Assembly: GCA_034429475.1 (NCBI GenBank)
Contig: DAOUGD010000199.1
Span: 1-15,894 of the forward strand
DNA from: JAKQHY01 sp034429475
Lineage (GTDB): Bacteria > Chloroflexota > Anaerolineae > B4-G1 > SLSP01
DNA length: 15,894 nucleotides
Reading direction: 5' to 3'
Shown here piece by piece: positions 1-7,227 of the stretch. Position 1 is the first letter of the stretch. Each line of letters opens with the position of its first letter. The notes under the pieces were generated by a model, which was not told where the DNA came from, made no database searches, and was given only the letters and a program-made list of their open reading frames with translations. The translations under genes were made by a program, and so were the position numbers.

Positions 1-19
1 CACGCCGCTCTTCCGATCT
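1..19 (+). other. Residual Illumina adapter sequence
   Basis: The first 19 bases match the last 19 bases of the standard Illumina TruSeq read-1 adapter (ending GCTCTTCCGATCT) at 18 of 19 positions. The only difference is C for A at position 5. This is a technical artefact at a contig end, so the true genomic sequence starts at about base 20. Anything argued from this edge, such as a missing upstream gene or promoter, should be treated as truncated by assembly. Confidence 0.93.
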
Positions 20-50
20 TACCGTCCGCGAAAACACATCCTTCTAGTCC

Positions 51-71
51 ACCGCTTGAGCGGTTATTTTT
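51..71 (+). terminator. Weak terminator-like hairpin upstream of the ATPase-TPR gene
   Basis: ACCGC (51-55) and GCGGT (60-64) are complementary around a TTGA loop and are followed by TATTTTT (65-71). This resembles a short intrinsic terminator of a gene lying beyond the contig edge. The stem is only 5 bp and it sits next to the ribosome binding site of the following gene, so it could equally be chance or a leader hairpin. Confidence 0.25.
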
Positions 72-86
72 CACAGGAGAGGACGT

Positions 87-3000
87 ATGAACGGACAAAC
101 GCAGACTTGGCGACAGGTACTCCAACAACGTGGGCAACATTCCCTGATGGGTCGCCAACACGAATACGAAGTCTTTCGCCTGAACTTTATCTATCAAGTT
201 CCAGAACATTTGATTTTTACCATCAACGGGCCGGCCGGCATCGGCAAAACCAGCCTGTTGAGCCAGTACCGGGCCATCGCGCAAGAGCATGGCGCCGTCA
301 CCACCTTGATCAACGCCGCGCAGCTCATGGCCGTTCCCGAACAGACGATCCTGCAAGTCCTGGTCTCGCTGGCGCGCCAGTTGACCCAGGCCAGCACGCA
401 AGTGACCACCTTCGATGAGCGGTATCGCCAATACACCGAGGTCCTGCAAATGATCGCCGCCGACACAGCCAAACCCGCGGGGGTTTTTGATTTTATGAAG
501 GGCCTGGCGCAGCCGGAAACCGCCGCCGCGTGGGACGCTTATCTGTATGAGCAGTCGCTGCCGCCAGACCACATCACGCTGCTCAAAAACCCGGTGGAAA
601 CGCTGACCCGCGCCCTCATCAAAGACCTGACGGCCTGGGCCACTATCCGCCGCATCGCTTTGTGTTTCGATGATTGGGAGTTGTTGGAACCACAGATCGG
701 CGAGTGGCTGCGCGCGATCCTTGCGCCGGGCGACCTGAACACCAACATCTGGCTGATCATCGCCGGCGTCGAGCCGCCGGACGCCGCGTGGACGCCTTTC
801 CGCGCGGTCATGCTCACCCTGCCGCTTCAGACCCTCACCTCTACAGAAACTCACGCCTATCTGAACGCCGGCGGGCTGACCGATCCGGCGCGACTTTCGC
901 ACATCTGGAATCACAGCCGGGGCGTTCCCCTGTGGGTGAGCGTGTTAGCCAGCGCGCGCGGCCCGCACATCGAAGGATTGGCGCTCAATGCAACGGATCG
1001 CTACCTGAAATGGCTGGCGGAACCCTGGCAGCGCGAGACCGCCGTGCGCTGCGCTGCCGCGCGAATTCTCGACGCCGACATCGTACAGGCGCTCACCGAC
1101 CACGCGGAAGCCTTCGCCTGGTTGAGCCAGACGCCGTTGGTGAGCGCGTATGCCGACGGCTGGCGTTATCAGCCGACCGTACAGGCGCAGATGCGCGAGC
1201 TGGCCCGGACGCAATTCCCGGCCTCCCTGGAAACCGCCTACACTACCCTGCGCGCTTACTACGCCCGGCGGATCGCCGCCTACGGCGACACACCGCGTTA
1301 CCGCGACCCAGAATGGCAGCACGATCAACTGGAGCATCTGTACTACGGGCTGATGCTCAACGACGCGCCGGCCGAGCGAGAGGGGTTGGCGCTCTTCATC
1401 TTTGCCTTGCGCGCCTACTCCCCCCTGGTCGGCGAAGTCGTCTGCACCTGGCAGCAGGCCGCCGAGGCACAGCCCGCGCCCAACGCCATCACCGAGTGGG
1501 CCGACATTCTCACCACCGCCTGGCACGCCCTGGAACGACGGGAGTGGGCGGCCGGCCTGACGCTCTGCGATTTGCTTATGCGCCGCAACGACCTGAGTTA
1601 CGACGCCCAGGAGGAACTGCACCTCATCCGCACCCAACTCGAAGTCCACGTGCAGGCGGCGGCGCCCGTCGGCGCAGAAGTAACCGGCCCGGTAGCAGAA
1701 CCGCCGGCCGTCAAAAGCACCGCTCCCGCGCCGGTCGTCGAGAGCGTCCCCCCAGTCGCCAGCCCGGCTAGCCAGCCGCTCGCCTCCCTGCCGGCGGGGG
1801 AAAGCCCCGTTGTTACGCCGACGGTGGAACGCACGCCGGACATCCACAAACAGCCGGAGCCGGGCGAACTCGAGTTCCAGGAAAAGGAGCCACCCTTCAA
1901 GGAATCCTTTGAGATTTCGTCCCCCACCGCCCCACACTACGTCAAACAGGAAGCGGAGTCAGGCGAGTCAGAAGCGCCGACGGGCGAACCCCCTACCGAA
2001 GTCGCGGGCGAACCACCGGCGGTTGCCCCCCCCGTGGAATCGCCCACAGCCGAAGTTCCCACAGAATTACCGGCGTCCGAAACACCGGCAACGGCACCGG
2101 AGACGCCGCCAGCCACCCACGCTGAAGTCCAGGAGCCGACACCCGCGCCAGACGCGACGGCAGCAGTTCCCACCGAGACCAGCATTGACGCCGCCGACTA
2201 CGCCAATCGCGGCAATGTGTATCTCAATATGGGCGAATATCAAAAGGCTATCCACGATTACACCCGCGCGCTGGCATTGGATCCCAGCCACACGGCAGCT
2301 TACTACAACCGGGCGCTGGCCTATACCCAGACGCACGATTTCGATCGGGCGCTGGCGGACTACACCCACACCATCGAACTCAATCCCCAATTTGCCGCTG
2401 CCTACAAAAACCGGGGCGTCCTCTATGCCAGCACGCAGGATTACCGGCAGGCGATTGCCGACTACACCCAGGCGCTCGCTCTCAACCCAACGGATGCAGC
2501 CACGTACAACAATCGGGGGCACGCCTATTACAACCTCAAAGAATATTCAGAAGCCTTAGCCGATTATGACCAGGCCATCGAGTATGACCCGCAGCACACC
2601 CGCGCCTATCTCAACCGGGGGCTGGCCTATGCGGCGTTGGACGAATACCAACAGGCCATTGCCGACTACAATCAGGCCATTCTGCTGAACGCGAACAATG
2701 CGGCCACCTACAACTACCGGGGCCAAGCCTACGCGCGGTTAGCGCAATATCCCCAGGCGCTGGCTGACTATGACAAGGCGCTAGAACTAGCGCCAAAAAC
2801 AGCCCTTTTCCACAACAACCGGGGACTCGTGCTGGTCAAAATGCAGCGGTATGCCGACGCCATCGAAGCCTACCAGCGCGCCAGCGCCATCAGCCCGCAG
2901 TACGCAACCGCCTATTACAATGCGGCGTGCGCGGCGGCGCTCATGGGCAACCCCCAGGAAGCCTGCAATTGGTTGGAAAAAGCCATCGCATTGCACCCAC

Positions 3001-3089
3001 AATATCAGATCATGGCAAAACATGACACCGATTTCCAGGGCATCGCCGGCAACCTCAGGTTCCGCAATCTCGTCAATCCGACCGAGTAG
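87..3089 (+). CDS. P-loop ATPase with eight C-terminal TPRs (STAND-like)
   Basis: Probable NTP-dependent scaffold or signalling protein of 1000 residues, likely cytoplasmic because no signal peptide or membrane span is visible. Walker A is GPAGIGKT at residues 48-55. The hydrophobic strand IALCFDD, ending at D195-D196, fits Walker B. An alpha-helical region runs to about residue 520. Residues 523-698 are a low-complexity linker rich in P, E, A, T and V, probably disordered. Eight consecutive 34-residue TPRs fill residues 705-976 (pattern Y-N-R-G...A-L-x-D-Y...A-I-x-L-x-P), followed by a 24-residue cap with the common D-x-D-F ending. The ATG start is supported by AGGAGAGG at 75-82. The architecture (P-loop module plus superstructure-forming repeats) resembles STAND ATPases, but there is no recognisable N-terminal effector domain, since only 47 residues precede Walker A. 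The exact function is unknown. It is convergent with the CPBP operon and closed by the hairpin at 3100-3142. Confidence 0.9.
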   Translation: MNGQTQTWRQVLQQRGQHSLMGRQHEYEVFRLNFIYQVPEHLIFTINGPAGIGKTSLLSQYRAIAQEHGAVTTLINAAQLMAVPEQTILQVLVSLARQLTQASTQVTTFDERYRQYTEVLQMIAADTAKPAGVFDFMKGLAQPETAAAWDAYLYEQSLPPDHITLLKNPVETLTRALIKDLTAWATIRRIALCFDDWELLEPQIGEWLRAILAPGDLNTNIWLIIAGVEPPDAAWTPFRAVMLTLPLQTLTSTETHAYLNAGGLTDPARLSHIWNHSRGVPLWVSVLASARGPHIEGLALNATDRYLKWLAEPWQRETAVRCAAARILDADIVQALTDHAEAFAWLSQTPLVSAYADGWRYQPTVQAQMRELARTQFPASLETAYTTLRAYYARRIAAYGDTPRYRDPEWQHDQLEHLYYGLMLNDAPAEREGLALFIFALRAYSPLVGEVVCTWQQAAEAQPAPNAITEWADILTTAWHALERREWAAGLTLCDLLMRRNDLSYDAQEELHLIRTQLEVHVQAAAPVGAEVTGPVAEPPAVKSTAPAPVVESVPPVASPASQPLASLPAGESPVVTPTVERTPDIHKQPEPGELEFQEKEPPFKESFEISSPTAPHYVKQEAESGESEAPTGEPPTEVAGEPPAVAPPVESPTAEVPTELPASETPATAPETPPATHAEVQEPTPAPDATAAVPTETSIDAADYANRGNVYLNMGEYQKAIHDYTRALALDPSHTAAYYNRALAYTQTHDFDRALADYTHTIELNPQFAAAYKNRGVLYASTQDYRQAIADYTQALALNPTDAATYNNRGHAYYNLKEYSEALADYDQAIEYDPQHTRAYLNRGLAYAALDEYQQAIADYNQAILLNANNAATYNYRGQAYARLAQYPQALADYDKALELAPKTALFHNNRGLVLVKMQRYADAIEAYQRASAISPQYATAYYNAACAAALMGNPQEACNWLEKAIALHPQYQIMAKHDTDFQGIAGNLRFRNLVNPTE

Positions 3090-3099
3090 CTCCGTTTAA

Positions 3100-3142
3100 A
3101 AAACAGAATCCGGGGTTTCAACAAAACCCCGGATTCTGTTTT
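3100..3142. terminator. Perfect bidirectional intrinsic terminator
   Basis: Arms at 3100-3118 and 3124-3142 are perfectly complementary over 19 bp, with a 5-base loop CAACA. The GC-rich core CCGGGG/CCCCGG is flanked by A-rich and T-rich ends, so each strand's transcript ends in a U-tract. It sits between the stop codons of two convergent genes (3089 and 3149) and can serve both. Confidence 0.93.
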
Positions 3143-3148
3143 CTCCAC

Positions 3149-3487
3149 TCAATACCGCAGCGCTTCTTCATAGCTGCGCTGGACAAAACGGCGCAGACGC
3201 GGCAACTTCTCCAAATCCGTCACGGCCACTTTAAGCCAGTGATTGAGCACCCGCTCCCCGGCTTTAAATGGCTCCACCGCAAACTCCTCCGCCAATATTT
3301 CCCGGTCGTGCAACCGCAACTGGGTCAGGACCAAGCCTTCGTTCACCACAAACACAAACAGCCGACCGTCCGCCGTATACGCCGGACAGCCAAACATCCG
3401 CCGGGCAGAAACTTCCGGCCAATGCAAGACCTGCGCCTCTAAGGCCTCCCGCAAGACGCCCCCCTGCGCTTCACTGTAATAATTCAT
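3149..3487 (-). CDS. TfoX/Sxy N-terminal-domain-like small protein
   Basis: Soluble protein of 112 residues. The central pattern A-R-R-M-F-G-C-P-A-Y...D-G-R-L-F-x-F-V resembles the TfoX N-terminal domain family (typically R-x-M-F-G-G...Y-x-x-G...F). It is followed by a basic C-terminal helix, LRRFVQRSYEEAL. Stand-alone TfoX-N proteins of about 100-115 residues are common in bacteria and mostly uncharacterised, so a competence role should not be assumed. The start codon overlaps the stop of the upstream CPBP gene in the string ATGA (3487-3484). A GAGGG motif lies about 7 bases upstream, inside that gene. This indicates translational coupling as the second gene of a two-gene operon. A distant DUF-type luciferase-like fold is an alternative assignment. 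Confidence 0.8.
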   Translation of the reverse strand: MNYYSEAQGGVLREALEAQVLHWPEVSARRMFGCPAYTADGRLFVFVVNEGLVLTQLRLHDREILAEEFAVEPFKAGERVLNHWLKVAVTDLEKLPRLRRFVQRSYEEALRY

Positions 3488-5133
3488 CGCCCACCCTCAT
3501 CTGTCGCCGCCAACAAATAACTCACCCCACCCTCATCGTAACGCACCAGTATGTGTGGCGTATCCGCAGTATACCATGCTGCCAGCGTAGTTTCCTCACC
3601 TGCGGTGGGGGTGTATTTGAGGACGACCTTCCAGGCGACAAAGGCGCCGGCCGGCGTCCACACCGGCTCGCCCCCCACCACGCCGACGTAAGCCGGGCTA
3701 ACCTGTACCGCACCCATCTCGTCCACCCAGGCGAACGTGACCTCACTGCCATAGCCGATCGCAAAAGGCAGGCCCATCAGCCGCCAGGGCCACGCCCCTT
3801 CCACCAGCGTATCGGGCGGCAGCGGGACTTCGCCGCCCGCCTGAAGCGGGGTCTCAAAACGCAGCAAGTCGGCGCGGCCGTCGGCGGGGAACGTCACCGT
3901 CACCGTTTCGCCGGCGACCAGGTGTGTACCACGCACCGTCGTCGGACGCAAGTCCGTATCGTTCCACGCGACCTGCTGCGCCCACGCGCGGGCCTCCCCG
4001 GTCAGCCAGGGCTGCAACGCGGGCACGTCCAGCGGGAAATCCACCGCGAAGGCGTCCTGCTGCGCCTGACACGTCGCCGTCAAAGCGGAGGAGGGTTCGA
4101 GGGAGCAGACCGCCGTCCCAATCTGCTCCTCAAACGGGTTATGAATCACGTAAGACCAACGCTGCGGGCGATCCCCGGTGGCGTCCGCCTGCAATTCCAC
4201 CTCGGCCACGGCCAGCAGCTCCGGGAAGCGCCCCAGGATCACTTCAGATACGGCGGCGTAGCCGTAGATCAGCAGCAGCGCCAGGAGCGGAATTCCCCAC
4301 GCCCAGCGCGCCATCCCGCGCAACGGCGGGGACGCGGGACGCGCCGGGGGATGGTTCCTCCGCCAGAGCCACCAGAGGGCCAGCAATGTCAAGGGTGTCA
4401 ACAGCACAGCGCCGCAAACCGTGAGCGCGATCAACACGCCCACAACCCGCAGCGGCAAGAAGCTGGATCCGACCAACAGCAGCGTCGCGATACTGTTATA
4501 GACGGCGTGCAACAGAATGCCGGGCCACAGCGAGCGACTCCGCCAGGCGAGCGTCCCCAACGCCAGGGAGACGGGGAGGAGCGCGAACACGCCCTGGAAG
4601 CGCAGATGATAGAGGGCGAAAATCGCGCCGCCAACCAGCACGCCGACCCAGCCGCCCCAGCGTTCGTAAGCGCGCTGCACGTACCCACGGAACATCACTT
4701 CCTCGCACAGCGGCGCCGCCACAACGGTCGCCAGCGCCAACGCCAACGCGCCCCACCCGTCTTGGGGAAAGGCCGAGGGCGACATCGGGGTGGTGTAACC
4801 GAAGAGCAGCATGGTGATCACGTTGAGACCCACCCCCACGATCCACAGGCCGACGGCCAGCGCCACGCTCGCGGCCAGCGCCGGCCAGCCGGGCCACCGC
4901 CAGCGCAGCGTCTCCCGCACCGGCAACTTTTCCAGGCGGATGAACGTCAGCGCCAGTCCCGCCAGCACGAACTCCGCGATAATACTCATCCAATATTGGG
5001 GCAGCAGGTCTTCGAGAAATTGCCCGACCACCAGAATGATCAGGATTCCCAAAACCAGATATAGATTGACTACCAACAGCGAAGGCAACTCCCGGCGTTG
5101 CGGCCGGAGAGCGAGCGTCACTTCATTGATCAT
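3484..5133 (-). CDS. CPBP-family intramembrane glutamic protease with long extracytoplasmic extension
   Basis: Membrane protein of 549 residues of the CPBP (Abi/Rce1-like) family, whose members cleave prenylated or other membrane substrates or act in bacteriocin immunity. The family motifs are intact: EEVMFR (E144, E145, R149), F-x-x-x-H (F172, H176) and H-x-x-x-N (H209, N213), all within a multi-span region covering roughly residues 17-255. A further span lies at about 277-297. Residues from about 300 to 549 form a soluble, strand-rich segment with no membrane span, probably outside the cytoplasm. Family members are usually about 200-320 residues, so this C-terminal part is an unusual addition. 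The chosen ATG has AGAGG 7 bases upstream. An in-frame GTG at 5160 is possible but has no good ribosome binding site and would lie on top of the operator/promoter region. First gene of an operon with the TfoX-N-like gene. The substrate is unknown. Confidence 0.88.
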   Translation of the reverse strand: MINEVTLALRPQRRELPSLLVVNLYLVLGILIILVVGQFLEDLLPQYWMSIIAEFVLAGLALTFIRLEKLPVRETLRWRWPGWPALAASVALAVGLWIVGVGLNVITMLLFGYTTPMSPSAFPQDGWGALALALATVVAAPLCEEVMFRGYVQRAYERWGGWVGVLVGGAIFALYHLRFQGVFALLPVSLALGTLAWRSRSLWPGILLHAVYNSIATLLLVGSSFLPLRVVGVLIALTVCGAVLLTPLTLLALWWLWRRNHPPARPASPPLRGMARWAWGIPLLALLLIYGYAAVSEVILGRFPELLAVAEVELQADATGDRPQRWSYVIHNPFEEQIGTAVCSLEPSSALTATCQAQQDAFAVDFPLDVPALQPWLTGEARAWAQQVAWNDTDLRPTTVRGTHLVAGETVTVTFPADGRADLLRFETPLQAGGEVPLPPDTLVEGAWPWRLMGLPFAIGYGSEVTFAWVDEMGAVQVSPAYVGVVGGEPVWTPAGAFVAWKVVLKYTPTAGEETTLAAWYTADTPHILVRYDEGGVSYLLAATDEGGR

Positions 5134-5140
5134 CCCACAT

Positions 5141-5145
5141 CCTCT
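5141..5145 (-). promoter_or_regulatory. Ribosome binding site fixing the CPBP start
   Basis: On the minus strand AGAGG lies 7 bases before the ATG at 5133. The upstream in-frame GTG at 5160 has no comparable motif, so the shorter protein is preferred. Confidence 0.65.
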
Positions 5146-5160
5146 GGTGCTCCGTTGCAC

Positions 5161-5181
5161 ACCTTACAAAGTTTGTAAAGT
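5161..5181. promoter_or_regulatory. Palindromic operator in the divergent CPBP/MFS control region
   Basis: TTACAAA (5164-5170), a single G, and TTTGTAA (5172-5178) form a perfect 15-bp dyad. Pairing extends to 5161/5181 with one mismatched pair (5163/5179). It lies directly downstream of the minus-strand -10. On the plus strand it is centred between TTGCAC (5155-5160) and a consensus TATAAT (5181-5186), with a 20-base spacer. That geometry is the one used by MerR-family activators, although the TTGCAC box is weak (3 of 6). A TetR-, PadR- or MarR-like repressor is the alternative. No regulator of these families is encoded in the window. Confidence 0.6.
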
Positions 5182-5206
5182 ATAATGCGGGCAAGAGGGA
5201 AGTCAA
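5179..5206 (-). promoter_or_regulatory. Sigma70-type promoter for the CPBP operon
   Basis: Reading the minus strand, TTGACT (5206-5201), a 16-base spacer and TATACT (5184-5179) form a good -35/-10 pair. The predicted start of transcription, near 5172, falls inside the palindrome at 5164-5178, so a protein bound there would block initiation or clearance. Confidence 0.6.
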
Positions 5207-5242
5207 CCTGAAACGAAAAGCGTGTAACGTGACGTTCTCAAA

Positions 5243-5269
5243 AATCTGCTTAATCTGCTCAATCTGCTG
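5243..5269 (+). repeat. Three tandem copies of a 9-bp unit in the MFS leader
   Basis: AATCTGCT plus one variable base is repeated three times (5243-5251, 5252-5260, 5261-5269), ending six bases before the MFS start codon. The copies differ only at the ninth base (T, C, G). It occupies the place where a ribosome binding site would be expected. Confidence 0.85.
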
Positions 5270-5275
5270 ACAAAG

Positions 5276-6505
5276 ATGAAAAAGTTGCCGCCTCGTACCA
5301 CTTACCTGATTCTCGAATTCTGCGCCGCCCTGTTCTTCGGGCTGGTCTTCAACGTGAACATGGTCTACCAGGCCACCGTGGCCCACCTGACGCCCCTCCA
5401 ACTCGTGTTGATCGGCACGATTCTGGAATCCTCCGTCTTCCTGTTTGAAATTCCCACCGGCGTCCTGGCCGACGTGAAAAGCCGGCGGCTTTCAGTCATC
5501 ATCGGCTATTTTTTAATCGGGGCGGGTTTCCTCGTCGAGGGATCGGCGCCGGTGTTTTGGGCCATCGCCCTGGCGCAAGTCCTGTGGGGAATCGGGTACA
5601 CGTTCACCAGCGGCGCGACGCAGGCGTGGATCGCCGACGAGATCGGCGCCGCGGAAGGGCCGGAGGTAGACGTGGGGCAGGTTTTTCTGCGGGGAGCGCA
5701 GATGAACCGCATCGGCGGGCTGATCGCCATTCCCATCAGCGTGGGATTGGGCAGTCTGATTCTCACGCTGCCCATACTGCTCGGCGGCGCGTTGATGATT
5801 CTACTGGCATTTTTCCTGATTGCCGCCATGTCAGAACACGGCTTCACGCCGACGCCATCCGCCGAGCGCACCACCTGGGCGATGATGCGCAAAACCGTCG
5901 GGGATGCCCGCGGCCTCATCCGCCGCCAGCCGCTGCTGCTCTCCGTGCTGGTCATCGGCGTCTTCTACGGCCTGTACAGCGAAGCCTTCGACCGGCTGTG
6001 GACGCCGCACTTCCTGCAAAACTGCGCACCGGCTCTCTCTCAGATCAAGCCGGTGGTGTGGCTCGGTGCGATTAACACCCTCGGTATGATACTCAGCCTG
6101 GTCGTCACCGAGATCGTCCGGCGGCGGGTGGACACGCGCCACGTCGCATCCCTGACCCACTTCCTGATGCTCAACGCCGGCGCGATGGTGCTCGCGCTGG
6201 CCGGATTCGGGCTGGCACCCACGTTCTGGCCCGCGCTGGTCGCCTTCTGGGTCTTCAGCGCGGCGCGCAGCGTCGCCGGGCCATTGCAGACAGCGTGGGT
6301 GAATGGCTACATTGACGATCCACAGGTGCGCGCGACAATGCTCTCCGTCAGCAGCCAGACCGACGCCATCGGCCAGATCGTCGGCGGGCCGTTCCTCGGC
6401 GCGATCGGCAACCACTCTATCCGCGCGGCTCTTGTTGCGGCGGCGGTGATTCTGTCGCCGGTGATCCCGCTGTATGCCGCTACGCGCCGCCGAGCGAAGA
6501 TTTGA
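5276..6505 (+). CDS. Major facilitator superfamily (MFS) transporter
   Basis: Integral inner-membrane transporter of 409 residues, a normal MFS length, with about 10-12 hydrophobic segments spread over two halves. Residues 58-71 carry a recognisable MFS motif A between spans 2 and 3: F-E-I-P-T-G-V-L-A-D-x-x-S-R-R, with D66 and R70/R71. The F-E-x-P-T-G variant is typical of the drug-efflux-like or uncharacterised MFS branch. The second-half loop carries a basic cluster, EIVRRRVDTRH. The substrate cannot be predicted; export of a small hydrophobic compound is the usual guess. The ATG at 5276 is the first in frame. No Shine-Dalgarno motif precedes it (the 9-bp repeats are there instead), so initiation may be weak or unusual. 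Divergent from the CPBP operon and probably sharing its operator at 5161-5181. The stop codon lies inside the next gene's -35 box. Confidence 0.9.
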   Translation: MKKLPPRTTYLILEFCAALFFGLVFNVNMVYQATVAHLTPLQLVLIGTILESSVFLFEIPTGVLADVKSRRLSVIIGYFLIGAGFLVEGSAPVFWAIALAQVLWGIGYTFTSGATQAWIADEIGAAEGPEVDVGQVFLRGAQMNRIGGLIAIPISVGLGSLILTLPILLGGALMILLAFFLIAAMSEHGFTPTPSAERTTWAMMRKTVGDARGLIRRQPLLLSVLVIGVFYGLYSEAFDRLWTPHFLQNCAPALSQIKPVVWLGAINTLGMILSLVVTEIVRRRVDTRHVASLTHFLMLNAGAMVLALAGFGLAPTFWPALVAFWVFSAARSVAGPLQTAWVNGYIDDPQVRATMLSVSSQTDAIGQIVGGPFLGAIGNHSIRAALVAAAVILSPVIPLYAATRRRAKI

Positions 6506-6529
6506 CCCTCTACCCACTCGATCTACAAT
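6502..6529 (+). promoter_or_regulatory. Promoter of the small membrane protein gene
   Basis: TTGACC (6502-6507), a 16-base spacer and TACAAT (6524-6529) match a housekeeping promoter. The TGA of the MFS gene (6503-6505) is part of the -35 box. The gene at 6583 can therefore be transcribed independently as well as by read-through. Confidence 0.6.
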
Positions 6530-6569
6530 CTGTATGACTTCCACAGCCCTGGTGGAGCGCAGATAACAT

Positions 6570-6576
6570 GGAGGAG
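6570..6576 (+). promoter_or_regulatory. Strong ribosome binding site fixing the start at 6583
   Basis: GGAGGAG lies 6 bases before the ATG at 6583. An in-frame ATG at 6568 overlaps this motif and has no site of its own, so it is unlikely to be used. Confidence 0.8.
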
Positions 6577-6582
6577 AGTTTT

Positions 6583-7227
6583 ATGACAGAAACCCAGACG
6601 ACACCTCGTCGCCGGATTTGGCCATGGATTGTAGCCGTAGGCTGCGGCGCGTTGGCCTGCGTGACGTTGATGATTCTGGCTGTGGCGCTGCTCGTCGGCG
6701 GAGGGCTGGCCTACTTCGGCCTGCAAGAATGGGCGGAACTTGAGGAATGGGACCCCACAACCGCTCCCTGGGAAGAGATCGCCATCCCCCTGCCGGACGA
6801 AGCGGGGCAGGTGGTCTTCCTGCGGCAGTCCGCGCACCCAATGCTGGCCGAATACAACCAGCAGTTGCGCCTGGAATTGATCGCCCAAGCCCCCATCACC
6901 GTCGCCATGCCGATGAACGTGGGCGGGACGACGTTCACCAACGTCTATTGGGTCGCCGAGGGGGTTGACGGTCACGCGACGCTGCAACTGATTGACCACT
7001 GGGGAATGTACGTGGTAGACCTGGAGTCGCCGCCCGCCACAGCGCTATGGGTGACGCGACTGGAAGGCGAATGGCGGCTCAACGGCGCGCCGGAGGAGAC
7101 GCCCGCCTTGCTGGAAAGCCTGGCAGACCATCAATACCTGGGCTGTCTGGACGGCCGCAAATGGCCGCTGCGCTTCGTCCCCGCCGCCGAAGCGCCCGAA
7201 ACGGAGATTAATTTTGTGGGGGACTGA
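6583..7227 (+). CDS. Single-span membrane protein of unknown function
   Basis: Hypothetical protein of 214 residues. A short basic N-terminus (P-R-R-R-I-W-P-W) precedes one long hydrophobic segment at about residues 13-36 (rich in V, A, L and G). The remaining roughly 175 residues are soluble, acidic and rich in W. The positive-inside rule places the bulk of the protein outside the cytoplasm. No catalytic motif or known domain is recognised. There is a single Cys in the mature part (near LGCLDGRK), so no disulfide is evident. It lies 77 bases after the MFS gene on the same strand with its own promoter. It could be an accessory or envelope protein; no function is assigned. Confidence 0.75.
   Translation: MTETQTTPRRRIWPWIVAVGCGALACVTLMILAVALLVGGGLAYFGLQEWAELEEWDPTTAPWEEIAIPLPDEAGQVVFLRQSAHPMLAEYNQQLRLELIAQAPITVAMPMNVGGTTFTNVYWVAEGVDGHATLQLIDHWGMYVVDLESPPATALWVTRLEGEWRLNGAPEETPALLESLADHQYLGCLDGRKWPLRFVPAAEAPETEINFVGD

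Noticed and set aside
945..1937. Minus-strand open frame of 330 codons
   Set aside because: Low-complexity G/R-rich translation lying over the ATPase gene and its repetitive linker; it is a shadow frame.
2190..3000. Periodic 102-base pattern considered as a DNA repeat or CRISPR-like array
   Set aside because: The period equals 34 codons and is explained by the eight TPR units. The copies diverge at the DNA level and there are no spacers.
3268..5064. Long plus-strand open frame of 598 codons antisense to the CPBP operon
   Set aside because: Its translation is rich in R, P, Q and H with no recognisable domain, as expected for the shadow frame of a GC-rich gene. The minus strand here encodes intact CPBP catalytic motifs.
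5134..5160. GTG start at 5160 for the CPBP gene
   Set aside because: No ribosome binding site is near it, and the ATG at 5133 has AGAGG at proper spacing. The longer form would also push into the operator/promoter region.
5831..6544. Minus-strand open frame of 237 codons opposite the MFS gene
   Set aside because: R/H/D/Q-rich translation with no domain and no ribosome binding site; the plus strand encodes a clear transporter.
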